Shown piece by piece: positions 10,990 to 23,724 of a stretch of 64,000 nt of DNA. Source of the stretch: Amylostereum areolatum (Eukaryota > Basidiomycota > Agaricomycetes > Russulales > Stereaceae); the NCBI GenBank assembly GCA_012932865.1, contig SAXG01000001.1, positions 3,027,693 through 3,091,692 of the forward strand, written 5' to 3'. Every line of letters starts with the position of its first letter. Positions within the stretch are counted from its first letter, which is position 1. The notes beneath the pieces are model-generated. The model ran no database searches. It was not told the DNA's origin and saw only the letters and a program-made list of their open reading frames with translations. The position numbers and the translations under genes are program-made.

Positions 10990-11364
10990 ATGCACAACCC
11001 ACCCGCACTCTACACCCTCACATATGCCTGCGGCCACAGGGTACGTCTCCCCACCCCTCCTCCGACATGTGTCCTTTCATCTCTCTTACGTCGCGATTGC
11101 GAATCACAGCTGCAAATTCGCCCGCCACGGACTCCTTCAGCCACCGATCCTCGACGTTGGCATGGCGTACGCAAGCAATACCGGTACGCGCCCCCGTCGA
11201 GTCCTCCTCCCGCACATACTCACCGGCCATGCCCATGCACCCGGCACCGCCACAGACGAATCTGCTACACCTCCCCGGCACTCCTCGCGTCGCGGCTGAA
11301 CACAGACGTCCCGTGTCCGGCGTGCATCCGCAGTCTCAAATTCAACTTTGGGATCTACATCTGA
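10990..11364 (+). CDS. Small CGH-CxxC protein (CGH1)
   Basis: Three exons, 10990..11040, 11110..11183 and 11256..11364 (introns 69 and 72 nt, phases 0 and 2), give 77 residues. Exon 1 ends in TLTYACGHR, so the first intron follows the CGHx motif directly. Exon 2 is basic (DPRRWHGVRKQYR). Exon 3 carries VPCPACIRSL and ends FNFGIYI. The exon-3 peptide has the same length (34 whole codons) as that of CGH2 at 19115-19547, and both introns have the same phases, so I treat them as paralogues. The Cys/His pattern suggests zinc binding (inference). A TATAAA 60 bp upstream of the ATG supports the start. Function unknown. Confidence 0.6.
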   Translation: MHNPPALYTLTYACGHRVRLPTPPPTCVLSSLLRRDCESQLQIRPPRTPSATDPRRWHGVRKQYRYAPPSSPPPAHTHRPCPCTRHRHRRICYTSPALLASRLNTDVPCPACIRSLKFNFGIYI

Positions 11365-13763
<2,399 letters not shown>

Positions 13764-14116
13764 TGCGAGTTGTTGATTGAGTTGGGTGAGGGGGGTTTGA
13801 GTGTGGGTTTGGGGCGGCGAGGAGCGGCGGGAGTGTGGGAGCGAGGTGGGTGAGTGGGAAGATGAAGGGACGAAAGGAAAGGCGCGCCGTCCCTTTTATA
13901 TGAACTCCCGGTGGCTGTGCCGCGGCGCGAATAAGGTTCTGTTGATCGGCGCGTCGACGCGTTTGTTGATTGCACGTGACGTTCAACGCGACGCGTCGGG
14001 GATTCGTATAAAAGGGAGCCGCCTCTTCTCTCCATTCCCCCCACTCCGCCCTTTGCCCGCCCGCCGCCCCCCGCAACCCACCCACTACATCCCCCAACTT
14101 CACCCCATCTCCATCA
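13764..14116. promoter_or_regulatory. Bidirectional H4/H3 histone promoter
   Basis: A TATATAAAAGG-like box faces each gene: on minus near 13893 for H4 and on plus at 14007-14016 for H3. Between them are two ACGCGT elements, at 13957-13962 inside the palindrome CGCGTCGACGCG and at 13991-13996 inside CGACGCGTCG, plus GCACGTGACGTT. ACGCGT is the MCB core that drives G1/S transcription in other fungi; use by an MBF-like factor here is inference from position and gene identity. Confidence 0.7.
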
Positions 14117-14651
14117 ATGGCCCGCACCAAGCAAACCGCCCGCAAGTCCACCGGTGGTAAGCATTCCTTGCCTTCTCAGCTCGGGCGTCGCTGACTTGGA
14201 CTTTGCAGGCAAGGCGCCCCGCAAGCAGCTCGCTGCCAAGTCCTCCGCTCGCAAGACGGCGGCTGCGACCGCGACGGGTGGTGTGAAGAAGCCCCATCGT
14301 TTCCGCCCGGGAACCGTCGCGCTCCGTGAAATCCGTCGCTACCAAAAGTCGACCGAGCTCCTCATCCGCAAGCTCCCCTTCCAACGCCTCGTCCGTGAAA
14401 TCGCGCAGGATTTCAAGGTGCGTTTCTTTCTCTGCCTTTTGGCTCTGCTCCTGGTCCGCTTGCTTACGCCTGCCTTGTAGACGGATCTCCGCTTCCAATC
14501 CTCCGCCGTCATGGCGCTCCAGGAGGCCGCCGAAGCCTACCTCGTCTCCCTCTTCGAAGACACCAACCTGGCCGCTATCCACGCCAAGCGTGTCACCATC
14601 CAGCCTAAAGACCTCGCGCTCGCACGACGACTCCGCGGCGAGCGGTCGTAG
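14117..14651 (+). CDS. Histone H3 (139 aa, tail insertion)
   Basis: Exons 14117..14156, 14209..14417 and 14481..14651. The tail begins [20 protein letters not shown] as usual. The next stretch reads [20 protein letters not shown], three residues longer than the standard SKAARKSAPSTGG-VKK spacing, so the protein is 139 instead of 136 residues. The core is intact: [62 protein letters not shown]. The codon corresponding to K27 is still in an A-R-K context. As one of a divergent H4/H3 pair it is most likely the replication-dependent form. Confidence 0.95.
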
Positions 14652-15610
14652 AGGGCTTTCTTGTCTTTTCTCCTTGTGACTCGGACTGTATTTTTATTCT
14701 GTATCATTCCCCTTCGGCCAGTTTTTGTTGGTACTCTCCCGCTACACATGCATAATGAGATCGTCCTGATTTCTGCCAAATGTTCTCTCGACATGAATTC
14801 GAATGAGCCGGTGGTTGGCGATGCCGGGCCCGCGACGATGACCTCGCAGTGTGATGGGTGACCGTGATGTTATGGCAGTTATAACGCTGTGACTTGGTGC
14901 GTCTTTGAGTCGAAGTCGCCGGTGGCCACTAGTACTCGCCCCGCAAGGAGGTCCATCGCAGCCGTTTAGTACGCCTCCCCAATGGCCCTGCTCACCATCA
15001 AAGCGTCACTGTTGACGCGCAGGATGCGCCTCCCGTAGTCTCTTGTGTCGGAAAGACCAGAGGCCTCCATCGTGACCAAGAAGCCGTGGTACGTTCCCGT
15101 CATTGTTTGTCCTCGTCGTTTATTCGCGCCACGCTGGTTTGCATTGAGGAACTCCATTCATTCGGGGCCGCGGCCGCGCCGTCCTATCCTAACGACAGGA
15201 AGAACCACGGAACTCGGAGGATAGTCACAATGGCGGAGACAAAGGTACGGTGACGCTATATAGTCGGTACGATGAGGGGAGGGTGACGCTGATAACGATG
15301 TGGGTGGATGAAAACAACAGTGCAGTAGTGGAAACATGGATGGTGGATAGCAAGACGGAGTACAACAGACAACATACGGAAATGGGAGCATGGACGAGAA
15401 GAAGTCCGAGACAGTCCTTGGTACTTACACGAACACGAGGGTAGCCGTAGGACGGTGGATGTCGAGGTGTGCGCCGCGCCCACCGACGACGACGACGACA
15501 CCGACCGACTTTCACTCCACCGAGAACGGCGAGGAGGGCTAGTTCTGAGCTGTCCAACCGCCCGTCAGCCTCGACGTCCACAGCTCAAAGACGACCGACG
15601 AGACGCACCT
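14652..15610. other. Spacer downstream of H3
   Basis: Contains the H3 3' region and non-coding-looking sequence. Minus-strand open frames at 15158-15581 are low complexity (Arg/Ser/Tyr) and could at most be unrecognised 3' exons of the next gene; I could not join them. Confidence 0.35.
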
Positions 15611-16636
15611 TCAAACCTCCACAAACGAGCGCTTCCTCGCCCTGCGCTCCCCAAATTCCTCCTCCTCCTCTTCCTGAAAGCTCACGCTCGACATCACGCG
15701 CTTCCTCCGGGGCTCCTCCGCCGCCCGCCGCGCCGCCGCATCCACATCGACCGACGACACCGCCGCATCGTACACCCACCCCCCGCCCGCCTTCTCCCCC
15801 GCCTTCTCAAAAGGCCCGCTGACGGATCTGCGACGGTTGACGATCCGCTTTTTGAGCGCGCGCGGCGGGAGCGCGGCACCCGCTCCCAGCCCGGGTCCCG
15901 AAGGCGCTTTGTTCTCCTTCGGCTCGGCCACGGTCATCGCGCGGCGGCGCATGGGACTCCGACCTGGGCTCGGGCTCGAGGGGGCGTCCTGCGGGACGGG
16001 TGCGAAGGCCGCGGAGAACGTGGGCGAGGTCGGCGGGGAGTGCACGCGCGAGCGCACCGGGGTGCCCGGCGGCGAGGAGGGAGAGGCGGGGTCGGGCGCG
16101 GCCTCGAGCGGGCGGTACTGCTCCTGGCTCGCGGCGAGGACGTCGCGGACCTTGGCGGCCCAGTCGTCGAGGTTGTACAGCTTGTGGAGCATCATCTTGA
16201 AGGTGAACGGGTAGCGCTTGTGCGCGAGGGGGAAGTTGTCTTGGGGCGTCGTCGTCGTCGGGGACGCGTTCGGCTGGGGAGAGGGGGTGGTTGGGGGTGC
16301 AGGCGCGGCGAAGAGGCCCACGCCGGCTGTGGTGCTTCGTCGGGGGCGGGGCGGGAGTGCGAAGGAGGGGTGAAGGCTGGCGGTGGCAGACGGCTCGTCC
16401 GCGCCGGCGAGGTCCTCCGGTGCGTCCTTCTTCAGGATCGAGGACAGCCTCTTCAACAGCGGCGCGAGGTCGTTCGGGATGTACGCGTCTTCGGCGGCGC
16501 CGCCTGGGCGCGGGCGCGGCTGGGAGAGCTTGTCGAAGAAGTAGAAAAGGCGGCGGAATTCGGCGGTCTTTTCGCTGTCGGATTTGGCGGCGGTGCCGGT
16601 GCCAGTGGCGGGGGACGGGATGTGGGTGGCGCCCAT
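15611..16636 (-). CDS. Ser/Pro-rich hypothetical protein
   Basis: Single exon of 341 residues from the ATG at 16636 (MGATHIPSPATG). The frame is open 96 nt further upstream, but this Met precedes the first ordered-looking block. Ordered segments: EFRRLFYFFDKLSQ and YIPNDLAPLLKRLSSILKKD near the N-terminus, then NFPLAHKRYPFTFKMMLHKL and NLDDWAAKVRDVLAASQEQY near the middle. The rest is Pro/Ser/Ala-rich disorder with basic clusters (MRRRAMTV, LKKRIVNRRRSVSG) that could be nuclear-localisation or phosphorylation sites, ending in EEEEEEFGERRARKRSF. I do not recognise a family. The very GC-rich codon use produces a long antisense frame that I rejected. Confidence 0.7.
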   Translation of the reverse strand: MGATHIPSPATGTGTAAKSDSEKTAEFRRLFYFFDKLSQPRPRPGGAAEDAYIPNDLAPLLKRLSSILKKDAPEDLAGADEPSATASLHPSFALPPRPRRSTTAGVGLFAAPAPPTTPSPQPNASPTTTTPQDNFPLAHKRYPFTFKMMLHKLYNLDDWAAKVRDVLAASQEQYRPLEAAPDPASPSSPPGTPVRSRVHSPPTSPTFSAAFAPVPQDAPSSPSPGRSPMRRRAMTVAEPKENKAPSGPGLGAGAALPPRALKKRIVNRRRSVSGPFEKAGEKAGGGWVYDAAVSSVDVDAAARRAAEEPRRKRVMSSVSFQEEEEEEFGERRARKRSFVEV

Positions 16637-17190
16637 GGTGCGATGCGATGTGGGGTGGGCGTGGGCGTGGGCGTGGTGGGCTGGGAGTGGCCGAGGGGAA
16701 GGAGTATGGGAGGGGTGGGGAGGACGGCACAAAGGCGTTTGACGCTGGGCGGGGCGCGCTCGGGCTTTATGAACGCGGTGAAGAGGGTTGGGTAATCGAC
16801 GAAAGGGCCGCGTTGGAGGGTTTTGTATCTGAATGAGGGCCGCCGCCTATTGTCCCTCCGCGATATCGGCTGGCGGACGCGGCGCGTCCATTGTCCCTCC
16901 CCATTTGGCCGGCGCGTGTTCGGATCAGGCGGCGTCCTCGCCCCCGCCCCGTCGTCCTCAGCCTCTCCTCCGAAGATGTCACCGCTAGGACATCAGTGCG
17001 TCCTCTCGTTCTCTCGTTCTCTCGTAGCTCGCTAAGTACGATAAACTGATTTATTTGCGATAGCGCCGCGTAAGGCGCCGCCGCGTCCAAGACATCCATT
17101 GTCCTCCTGCGTAAGAAAACGTAACGAACGGTGGGGGATTAAGGATCCGAATGGCAATTGGCAACAGCGGTATCGATCTCGGTTGGACGG
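16637..17190. other. Intergenic, promoter side of Ser/Pro-rich gene
   Basis: GC-rich, no gene seen. TTGTCCCTCC occurs twice (around 16850 and 16894), spaced about 45 bp apart, upstream of the minus-strand gene. Confidence 0.35.
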
Positions 17191-18638
17191 TCATTCGGAC
17201 CAGGCTTTCCTCGCAACACGCACCCTCCCGTTCTCCCTCTGCACCCAGACCTTCGTCCACCGACCGTCCGTCGCCCCGTCCCATCCCACCTCTTCCTCGT
17301 CGACCCCACCTTCCGCCTTATCGGCCCGGCCCGAAAACCACGAACTCCACCGGATCGTTTCCAGCCTCTTCAGCTCCTGCGCGATCCCGATCGCCGCCAG
17401 CAGCTCGTCCCCCCGCACCTGCGCGCTCCACGTCTCAAAGCAGCGCACGCACTCCGCCGGCGGAAACGGCTTGAACACGAACGGCCCGCTCCCCGCCGCG
17501 AGAGGGCCGTCGACGCCGATCCACCTGTACTCGCCCAATTTGGCCGGGCGCGGCGTCGCGCCGTGGGGACAGGGCGTCTGTGGCGCGGAGACGCTGTCGG
17601 CGGAGGGCGAGCCAATCGTGCGCCACGACTGGCGCTTGGCGGTGTGCAGGTCGATGTGGTCGGCCAGGACGCGCTGGGGGGAGAGGAAGATCCCGAGGGA
17701 GAGGTGCCGGAGGTGCTGGAGCGGCCGCAGCGCGCGGGCGTACGCCGTCTGTTTCTCGATCGACGAATGAGCCACGGTGGATGTATGCGCGCGAATGGGC
17801 ACTTACGACGAGCGTGGACAGGTCCTTGTATTGCTGGCTGACGGGCGAATGCAAGATCGAGCTCTCGGACTCCTCGTAGCAGTCCCAGCAGCAGGTCTCG
17901 CTGTCGAGACGCTCGACGACGCTCAAGGCGAGCGCATCGAGGGACGGGCAGGCGTGTGCGATCGCGTCGAGGACGCGCGCGGTGATGTGCGGGAGGGCGA
18001 CGAGGGCGAGCGTGCGGAGCGTAGGGGGGAGCGGGGAGGAGAACAGCGGGAGGAGCTTCGACGGGAGAGAACGGATATTGAAGGAGGCGCAGGAGAGCGC
18101 GAGGGTGTGCAGGTTCCGATACGCTTGGAGCGGCGTCGGCAGGCGAGCGTCCATCACGGCGTGCAGAGGTGCGCGCAGGGCCCTGGAGTCGCAGGCGAGA
18201 AGGTGAGTATATGCGCATACATCCGGTGCAAAAAGGACGTACCGGGCCCACACGTCTACGCCCGGGATGTTTTTCAGCGCACGCGCGCGCTCCGCGCTCT
18301 CGAGGGTGATGCTCGAGAAGTATGCGCGGAGAGCGATCGTGCGGAGCTGGCGAGCGGCTCGGGAGAGGTTGACGATCAGCTTGAAGCGGCGGCGGCGGGC
18401 ATCGAGAACGTCTTTGACGATGTGCTCGAGGATCTCGACGGGGAGCCTCTTTTGAACCTGGCATACGCATTTTTCTCAAGATCTTTCCGCGCGTCAAAAT
18501 GGATATGCGTGTGTATGTACGCACGGATGTCGGCGCGGGCTTTCTACTCGGGTCGACGGCGGCGACGGCTTGTTTCGAGCCGGAACGCGAGAGCGAGATC
18601 GCGGTCTGTTTCGAGCTCGAGCGCAAGTGGAGAGGCAT
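17191..18638 (-). CDS. F-box protein
   Basis: Exons 18638..18525, 18457..18243, 18182..17807 and 17748..17191 (introns 58-67 nt) give 420 residues. The F-box follows the first intron: QKRLPVEILEHIVKDVLDAR, with the downstream helix LSRAARQLRTIALRAYFSS. The middle is a leucine-rich ladder (LHTLALSCASF, LRTLALVALPHITARVLDAI, LDALALSVVERL), then LRHLSLGIFLSPQRVLADHI. The C-terminal domain contains ECVRCFETWSAQ and RLETIRWSSWFSG. F-box proteins recruit substrates to SCF ubiquitin ligases through Skp1; the substrate here is unknown. The first exon encodes a Ser-rich, weakly conserved leader, so its start is the least certain part. Confidence 0.8.
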
Positions 18639-19114
18639 GGCGGAGTGGGAAGGGGAAGAGCTCGCTCGCGGGCTGGCAGCAGACGGCAGGATTCCGACTT
18701 GGGACGGCGTCGAGCTGCATCGGGTGCACGTGATCGCGTGTGCATTGTCTTTTCTTTTTTATTTTCCTTCTGAGACCAACGACTAAGTAGTGTTTGGAAT
18801 CTCTCGCATCAACAACACCGAACAGACCGCATACCTTCATTTACCAAAACACCCGCCGCTCACCCATTCTCGTAACCTAGCAGCGGTGCTCAAAGCGACA
18901 TGGGAGCACTTCAAAGCGTTCACCGCCTCCGCCCTTTATCAGGATCCAGTCAGGATTATGTTTTCCCTGAATCCATTGTATGTCCTTCGGGTCTCGGGTC
19001 GAGCAAAGCGGAGGTTGGTCGGTGAAGGCCTATATAACCACACCACGAGTCCGAGGAAACGCAGTATCCCTTTCTCTCCCTCCGTTTCCGTCGACATCGA
19101 ACCTCCCGAACGAG
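18639..19114. other. Intergenic with TATA of CGH2
   Basis: No gene recognised. TATATAA at 19031-19037 lies 78 bp before the CGH2 ATG and is the likely core promoter. Confidence 0.5.
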
Positions 19115-19547
19115 ATGGCCAACCTACGCAAGAAATCCATCTGGCGCAAGAAGTCTAGGTGGCTCAAAAGGCCGTTCTGGCGCAGGAAGTCCATCCGGCG
19201 CAAGAAAGCGGTTCGGATGCCCACCCGTCTCAAATTTGCATGTGGTCATACGGTCAGTGCGATTCCAACGACTGCCTTCTGTCTAATTCAATCAGAGAAC
19301 GCCGTCTCCAGCGTCGATGGGTATCCGATGAATTGACGATCGTGTCCCATACGATCAAGAAGAAAACCGTCATCAGGAAGGTCTTAACCTTGTGAGCGTA
19401 TCTTTGTATCACACTATGGTATCATGACTTACTGTCATCAGACGTTCTTTTTCTCTCGGTAGTCTGTTGCTCGAATCTCCAAACGTGAAGCTGCCGTGCA
19501 GAGACTGCTTAGAGCAGCTCAGAAATGACGAAAGAATCTTTATCTGA
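19115..19547 (+). CDS. Small CGH-CxxC protein, basic N-terminus (CGH2)
   Basis: Exons 19115..19252, 19312..19391 and 19442..19547 (introns 59 and 50 nt; phases 0 and 2) give 107 residues. The first 35 residues are an imperfect basic repeat built from W-x-K/R-x-K/S units (KKSIWRKKSRWLKR, FWRRKSIRRKK). Then comes LKFACGHT, with the intron immediately after it. Exon 2 begins RRWVSDELT; exon 3 contains VKLPCRDCLEQL and ends ERIFI. It matches CGH1 in intron phases, position of CGH, position of CxxC and length of exon 3. Probable zinc-ribbon-like mini-domain with a highly cationic tail that could bind nucleic acid or membrane (inference). It lies between two F-box genes. Confidence 0.6.
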
Positions 19548-19864
19548 CTTGGCTCGGGCTCCTCGGTCGGTGTGCCATCTGCGTCGACTTCATTCTTATG
19601 CTTTCTCTTTGCTCTTTGGTAGACGTGATATCCTCTCTTCTCGTCTTTGTTATACTCGGAATGTATTGGGGCGGCATCGTCGTCGACTGTACATCTTATC
19701 AGATTGCTTTGTAGTACCATGATCTTTACGTTACGGCTCTTCCCGTGCGATTGTTCAACTTCTCGTTGTTCATTTAAATCCTTCAACTTCAAGCCACCCA
19801 CGTCGTCAGCCGCGTTCTCAACCACACCATCGCTTCCGGAGACGTTCAGGTCAATCGGCTTCAC
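19548..19864. other. Intergenic, nothing recognised
   Basis: A 317-bp pyrimidine-rich stretch leading into the next ATG; likely promoter and 5' UTR of the F-box gene. Confidence 0.4.
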
Positions 19865-21828
19865 ATGCCCCTCCTCGCCTTTCCTAACGAGATCCTGGTG
19901 CATATACTGGAAGAACTCGATGCGAAGTCATTGGTTCGCTGCGGAGCGGTGAGTGGCATTTTCTCGACCTCGTGGCATGGGCCGGGTGGCCAACTCGGAA
20001 ATCCACCTTCTGACATCTCTTCCCGCCACAGACCTGCCGACATATGGCCAGTATTGTGAATAACACAGACGGCCTCGCATATAAAATCTTGCTCTGTGCA
20101 TGTGGCATGGTCGACGGGAAGAACACGTCGTTGACCAAAGCCCAGCGTCGCCGAAAGCTCCTCCAGTACGAATCCGCGTGGGGCTCTCTCAGTTGGACGG
20201 AGTGCACCCAACGCACGATCACATTCCCGCCCGGATATTACTCTGTCGACACTGCGTGCGTAGGCGGCCTGCTAATCCACTGGCTCAGCATCACTGGCAC
20301 TGCACTTCACGCTGCCAGTGGCCCTGCAGCACCGCAGACGCGTCTAACAATCCATCGTATTCCATCGGCGTGCAGAGGAATCGACATGGCCAGCTGGACT
20401 GTTGATCTACCCTTCGCCATATCGGAGTTCGCATGCGATCCTTCCCAGGACCTTCTCATCGTCGTCGAACACCGCGCCATTGCGACTGTGAACATCGTCG
20501 AGGATGGGTGAGTTCGTTCAACGTGATTCCAGACCCTAATAGCGATCCTGACACGACCTTTCTCTTCTCTTCCCAGAGAGCGTGTCTCCGTGAACACATA
20601 TGCGCACATTCTGTCTTTGAAGACTGGTCAGCAACACGCAGACGCCTTGATCTCTCCCTTCCCCATTCCCTTGTCCGCGTTCCGTGTGTCCACCTCAGGC
20701 TTCGAGATTTACAGCTCATACTTCGGCTACGGCGATTCATTCGGAGGGCGTCGTATATATAACTGGAAGTCATCCCGTCTAGTGAACAAATGGGTTCGTA
20801 CTCGTGCAGCTTCAATCGATATTTTGCCCTTGTTGATCCATTTGTGCGTGTTTAGACATTCCAAAGTCCTCATCTCCGCTTTCTGGATGAAAATTACATT
20901 TTGGTCTTCGCATCGCACCAGCGCTACGTGAACGAAATTGTCGTGAAAGGAGACGCAGGCTACGATGATTTCGGGCCCAACGGCCTCGTCGTTTTCCTCG
21001 TGTTTGACATCCATCAACGCAATGCTCCCCCCGCCTTCGTGTTCCACTTCCCTCAAGTCTCCTTCGACTATGAACTGATGAACCTGGACTTTCCCTCGAC
21101 GTGCCCCTCGTTTCCCGGGACGGCGGACGGCGCCCCAGCTCATTTTGGCCCCGATCCTTCCGAGCAGGTCTTTCATGTTCACTATCGCATAGGAAACGAG
21201 GATGAGTTCTCTTCCGATGGAACCCAGATCTCCCTCGACGTCTTCGTGCCAGCGCGTACGCTTCTGGCGTGCATCTCGTCCTATCCCAAAGCCCCTTCTG
21301 GCCGAATCGACGTGCCCTGGGAAGCGTGGGGCCGAACCGGCTGTCGCATCATCGACAACGAGGAGGCCTCCTGCAAGGGCCCGCTTCGAAGGTTCCCCTT
21401 GCAAGGTCACACGACGTGCGGCACCCGCCAGCTCGCCGTGCACCGTCCCGCGTCCATGCCGGGAGATGCCCACGACTACGCTCTCCTGGAGGTCCTGGAC
21501 TTTCATCCCACCCGTGTCTCCCGCAAGAAGTGCCTCTCCGGCGCCACGCACGGTCCCAGTCCATTTGGGAAGGTGGTCGCATCGCAGCAGCGTTTGCTCA
21601 AGGACTACCGTCTGTCGGATACGACCCTTCCGTACACCCTCTCGCAGCGGGCGCTGCCGTTGTACGACGGGTCCGGGAGACAGCAGTATATGCTCACGGA
21701 CGACGCGATTGTATGGGTATCGGACATTGTCGGTTTTTACTCTCGTAGCTTTATCTGTTGTCTCTGACGCTAACGAACATCGACAGACCGCCGATGGCAA
21801 GAACGAGGTCATTATTTTCAGCTTCTGA
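19865..21828 (+). CDS. F-box protein (557 aa)
   Basis: Exons 19865..19948, 20032..20507, 20577..20793, 20856..21710 and 21787..21828 are all in phase. The F-box is at residues 4-30: LAFPNEILVHILEELDAKSL, continued by CRHMASIVNNTDGLAYKILL. The helix-turn ACGMVDGKNTSLTKAQRRRK is typical of a large agaricomycete F-box group. The remaining 450 residues are beta-rich (TITFPPGYYSVDTACVGGLL, FDIHQRNAPPAFVFHFPQVS, CGTRQLAVHRP), probably a propeller-like substrate domain. The last 14-codon exon encodes TADGKNEVIIFSF. A degenerate copy of this ending lies about 150 bp downstream. Role: substrate adaptor of an SCF ligase, target unknown. Confidence 0.85.
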
Positions 21829-22410
21829 TTGCCATTTCTCTAGTGAATCGCGAGCATATGGACCATGCATGATGTGAGTTTTCAGTGGCAGATCCTGCTC
21901 GGCAGGCTTTGGTGCTGAACGAACTGGATAGAGAGCCAACGGCGTGACAAACGAGTTCGCGATTTTCAGCTTTTGAATGCCGTCGTTCTGGGGTGCCGGT
22001 TAGTCGCAACACGAAAGAGTTCTCCGCCGAGGATCTTACCGTACTCATTCAATTCAAGGTTGATGCGGACGCGTCCTTCCTTATTCGTTGGCAGCCCTTG
22101 TTCATCAGAGCCAAGGACAACGCGTAGGCGTTCAATGAGGAAAGTAATAACATAGGATGGATACAGATTTGCGAGCGCATCTCTACTAGATACAAAGAGC
22201 AATATATCCAACGTGGTCCCCGTACATCCGAGCGCCGTCCCAACGAGTCCTTTATCGTAATGGCTTTGTTAAGTACAGATACATGGTTGGTATGCCCTCG
22301 TGGGTAAACCAAAGCACACGCAGCTAGAGAAAGAGACGTAACGCCTAGACGGAACAGACAGGAGTGAGCGACGACTCGTCACCAGCGCACTTGGGCGGAC
22401 TTACCGAAAC
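21829..22410. other. Spacer with duplicated last-exon remnant
   Basis: At about 21950-21977 the plus strand reads NEFAIFSF then stop, a near copy of the NEVIIFSF ending of the upstream F-box gene, with matching bases beyond it. On the minus strand, exon-like blocks at 22200-22030 (RDALANLYPSYVITFLIERL, GRVRINLELNEYG with a GTAAGA donor) and 21980-21834 may be a small gene, but no start was found. Confidence 0.35.
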
Positions 22411-23724
22411 TCAAGGCGACCACCCAAAGATATCCTCCAGCTTCGTTCCCTCCCAGGAAACAACGTCGAACTCCCGCTTGAGGAGTTTATCCAAGCTTTT
22501 CCATATCTTCTCCACCTTGGCCTTGCCAAACCCCCTTTTCAGTGCTCCTGCCACCAACGATATGAGCCCCGGCGCGTTGATCTTCACCAACCGGACGCCC
22601 GTCGCCATGCTCGAGATCCCGTCCAAAATCGTGCAAACGACCTTGCTTGTGATACAGGCTTTGTAATCGTCATCGAGCAAGTCGTCGTGGATGAGTTCGA
22701 AGCGCTCCGCGGGGGGTGGGGAGACTTTGAGGAAGAAACAAAGATCCATAACGTGGCCGATGAGGGCGAAGTAGGCGAGGTTGGGGCATTCCTTTGCGAC
22801 GGTGTTGTACAGCGCCTGGACGACTTCTGGCGTGTCTATGGTATGCCACAGAAGCGATAGGGTGAGGTGCGTAATGTTCCAGAAGTTGAGGTCATAATTA
22901 GTGGCGTAGTGCTCGAGACGATAGACGAATGAGAAATGGTCCATGGTCTTGGTCACGAACGCGGGGTGCGATTCGAAGGGAGCGGGTGTGGTGTCGCAAT
23001 CGAAGACATACGACTTGAGATTGTCGCTTGAGGATGCGAGGGACTCGAATTCGGATCTTTTGAAAAGATACAATGCCCTTCCGTGCAAGGAAAGCATTTG
23101 TAGGGTGGGGGACAAAGCAGCGGCAATCGCACGCGCAAGCTTGTTGCTGAGTATCGGGTCGTCGAAACGATGCATCGTCTCCAGGCTGATCGTCAAAGCT
23201 CTCACGCATGTGAGGAGGGGAAACAGTGCCAGGAGGTGGGGCTCAGCCTCTTGCACACGTCGCCCCGGGAGGGGGAAGGATGCGGCAGCCTTGAGGTCGA
23301 GTAGAACATGTCGAACGTGCTCGGCTAAATGAGGCGTAGAAAGGAGGGTGCGTAGAAGATAACGGGTGTTTGTCTCTGTGATAATGGCGCGTTTGTATAG
23401 GAACGGTGTGACGATTTCGTTGAACCGTCGGGAAACGAGGGCGAGGGAGGAGAGGGTCCTGAGCGTTGCCCGTTCATCTTTGCGTCGTTGAGGGGTAAGT
23501 ATAGCGTTTTGGGGGACGAAAACGAGGCTTTGAACTGTAACATCGTCGTTGGAGTCCCTGACGCGTGTTGCACGTTTGAAGATGTCGATGAGGAGTTCGA
23601 CGGGCAGTATACGCGACTACAGTAGAGAACGCGAACGACGCAAGGATTGAAGGGAACTGTGGTGAGCATGTCGGTCTCCTTCTGTGACAATGAGATCGCT
23701 CACAGCCATCACTTCAGCCTGCAT
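22411..23724 (-). CDS. F-box-like protein
   Basis: A 21-nt first exon (23724..23704, MQAEVMA), an 87-nt GTGAGC..CTGTAG intron, and exon 23616..22411 give 408 residues. The second exon opens with SRILPVELLIDIFKRAT, an F-box start, followed by TLRTLSSLALVSRRFNEIVT, the usual second F-box helix. A leucine-rich C-terminal part follows (VRALTISLETMHRF, LQMLSLHGRALYLF, WNITHLTLSLLWHTI, CPNLAYFALIGHVMDL) and the end reads EFDVVSWEGTKLEDIFGW. Predicted SCF adaptor, target unknown. It converges with the preceding F-box gene. The tiny first exon is the weak point; translation could begin elsewhere. Confidence 0.7.

Noticed and set aside
15455..16795. 446-codon plus-strand open frame
   Set aside because: Antisense to the Ser/Pro-rich gene at 15611-16636; Arg/Gly/Glu low complexity produced by very GC-rich codons, no motif.
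17777..18733. 318-codon plus-strand open frame
   Set aside because: Antisense to the F-box gene whose four exons join perfectly on the minus strand.
19240..19275. Apparent frameshift after ACGHT in CGH2 (CDSNDC readable in another frame)
   Set aside because: A 59-nt intron starting GTCAGT directly after CGHT and ending CTCCAG restores a full three-exon gene, matching the other family members.
20727..21812. 361-codon minus-strand open frame
   Set aside because: Antisense to the five-exon F-box gene 19865-21828; no independent signal.
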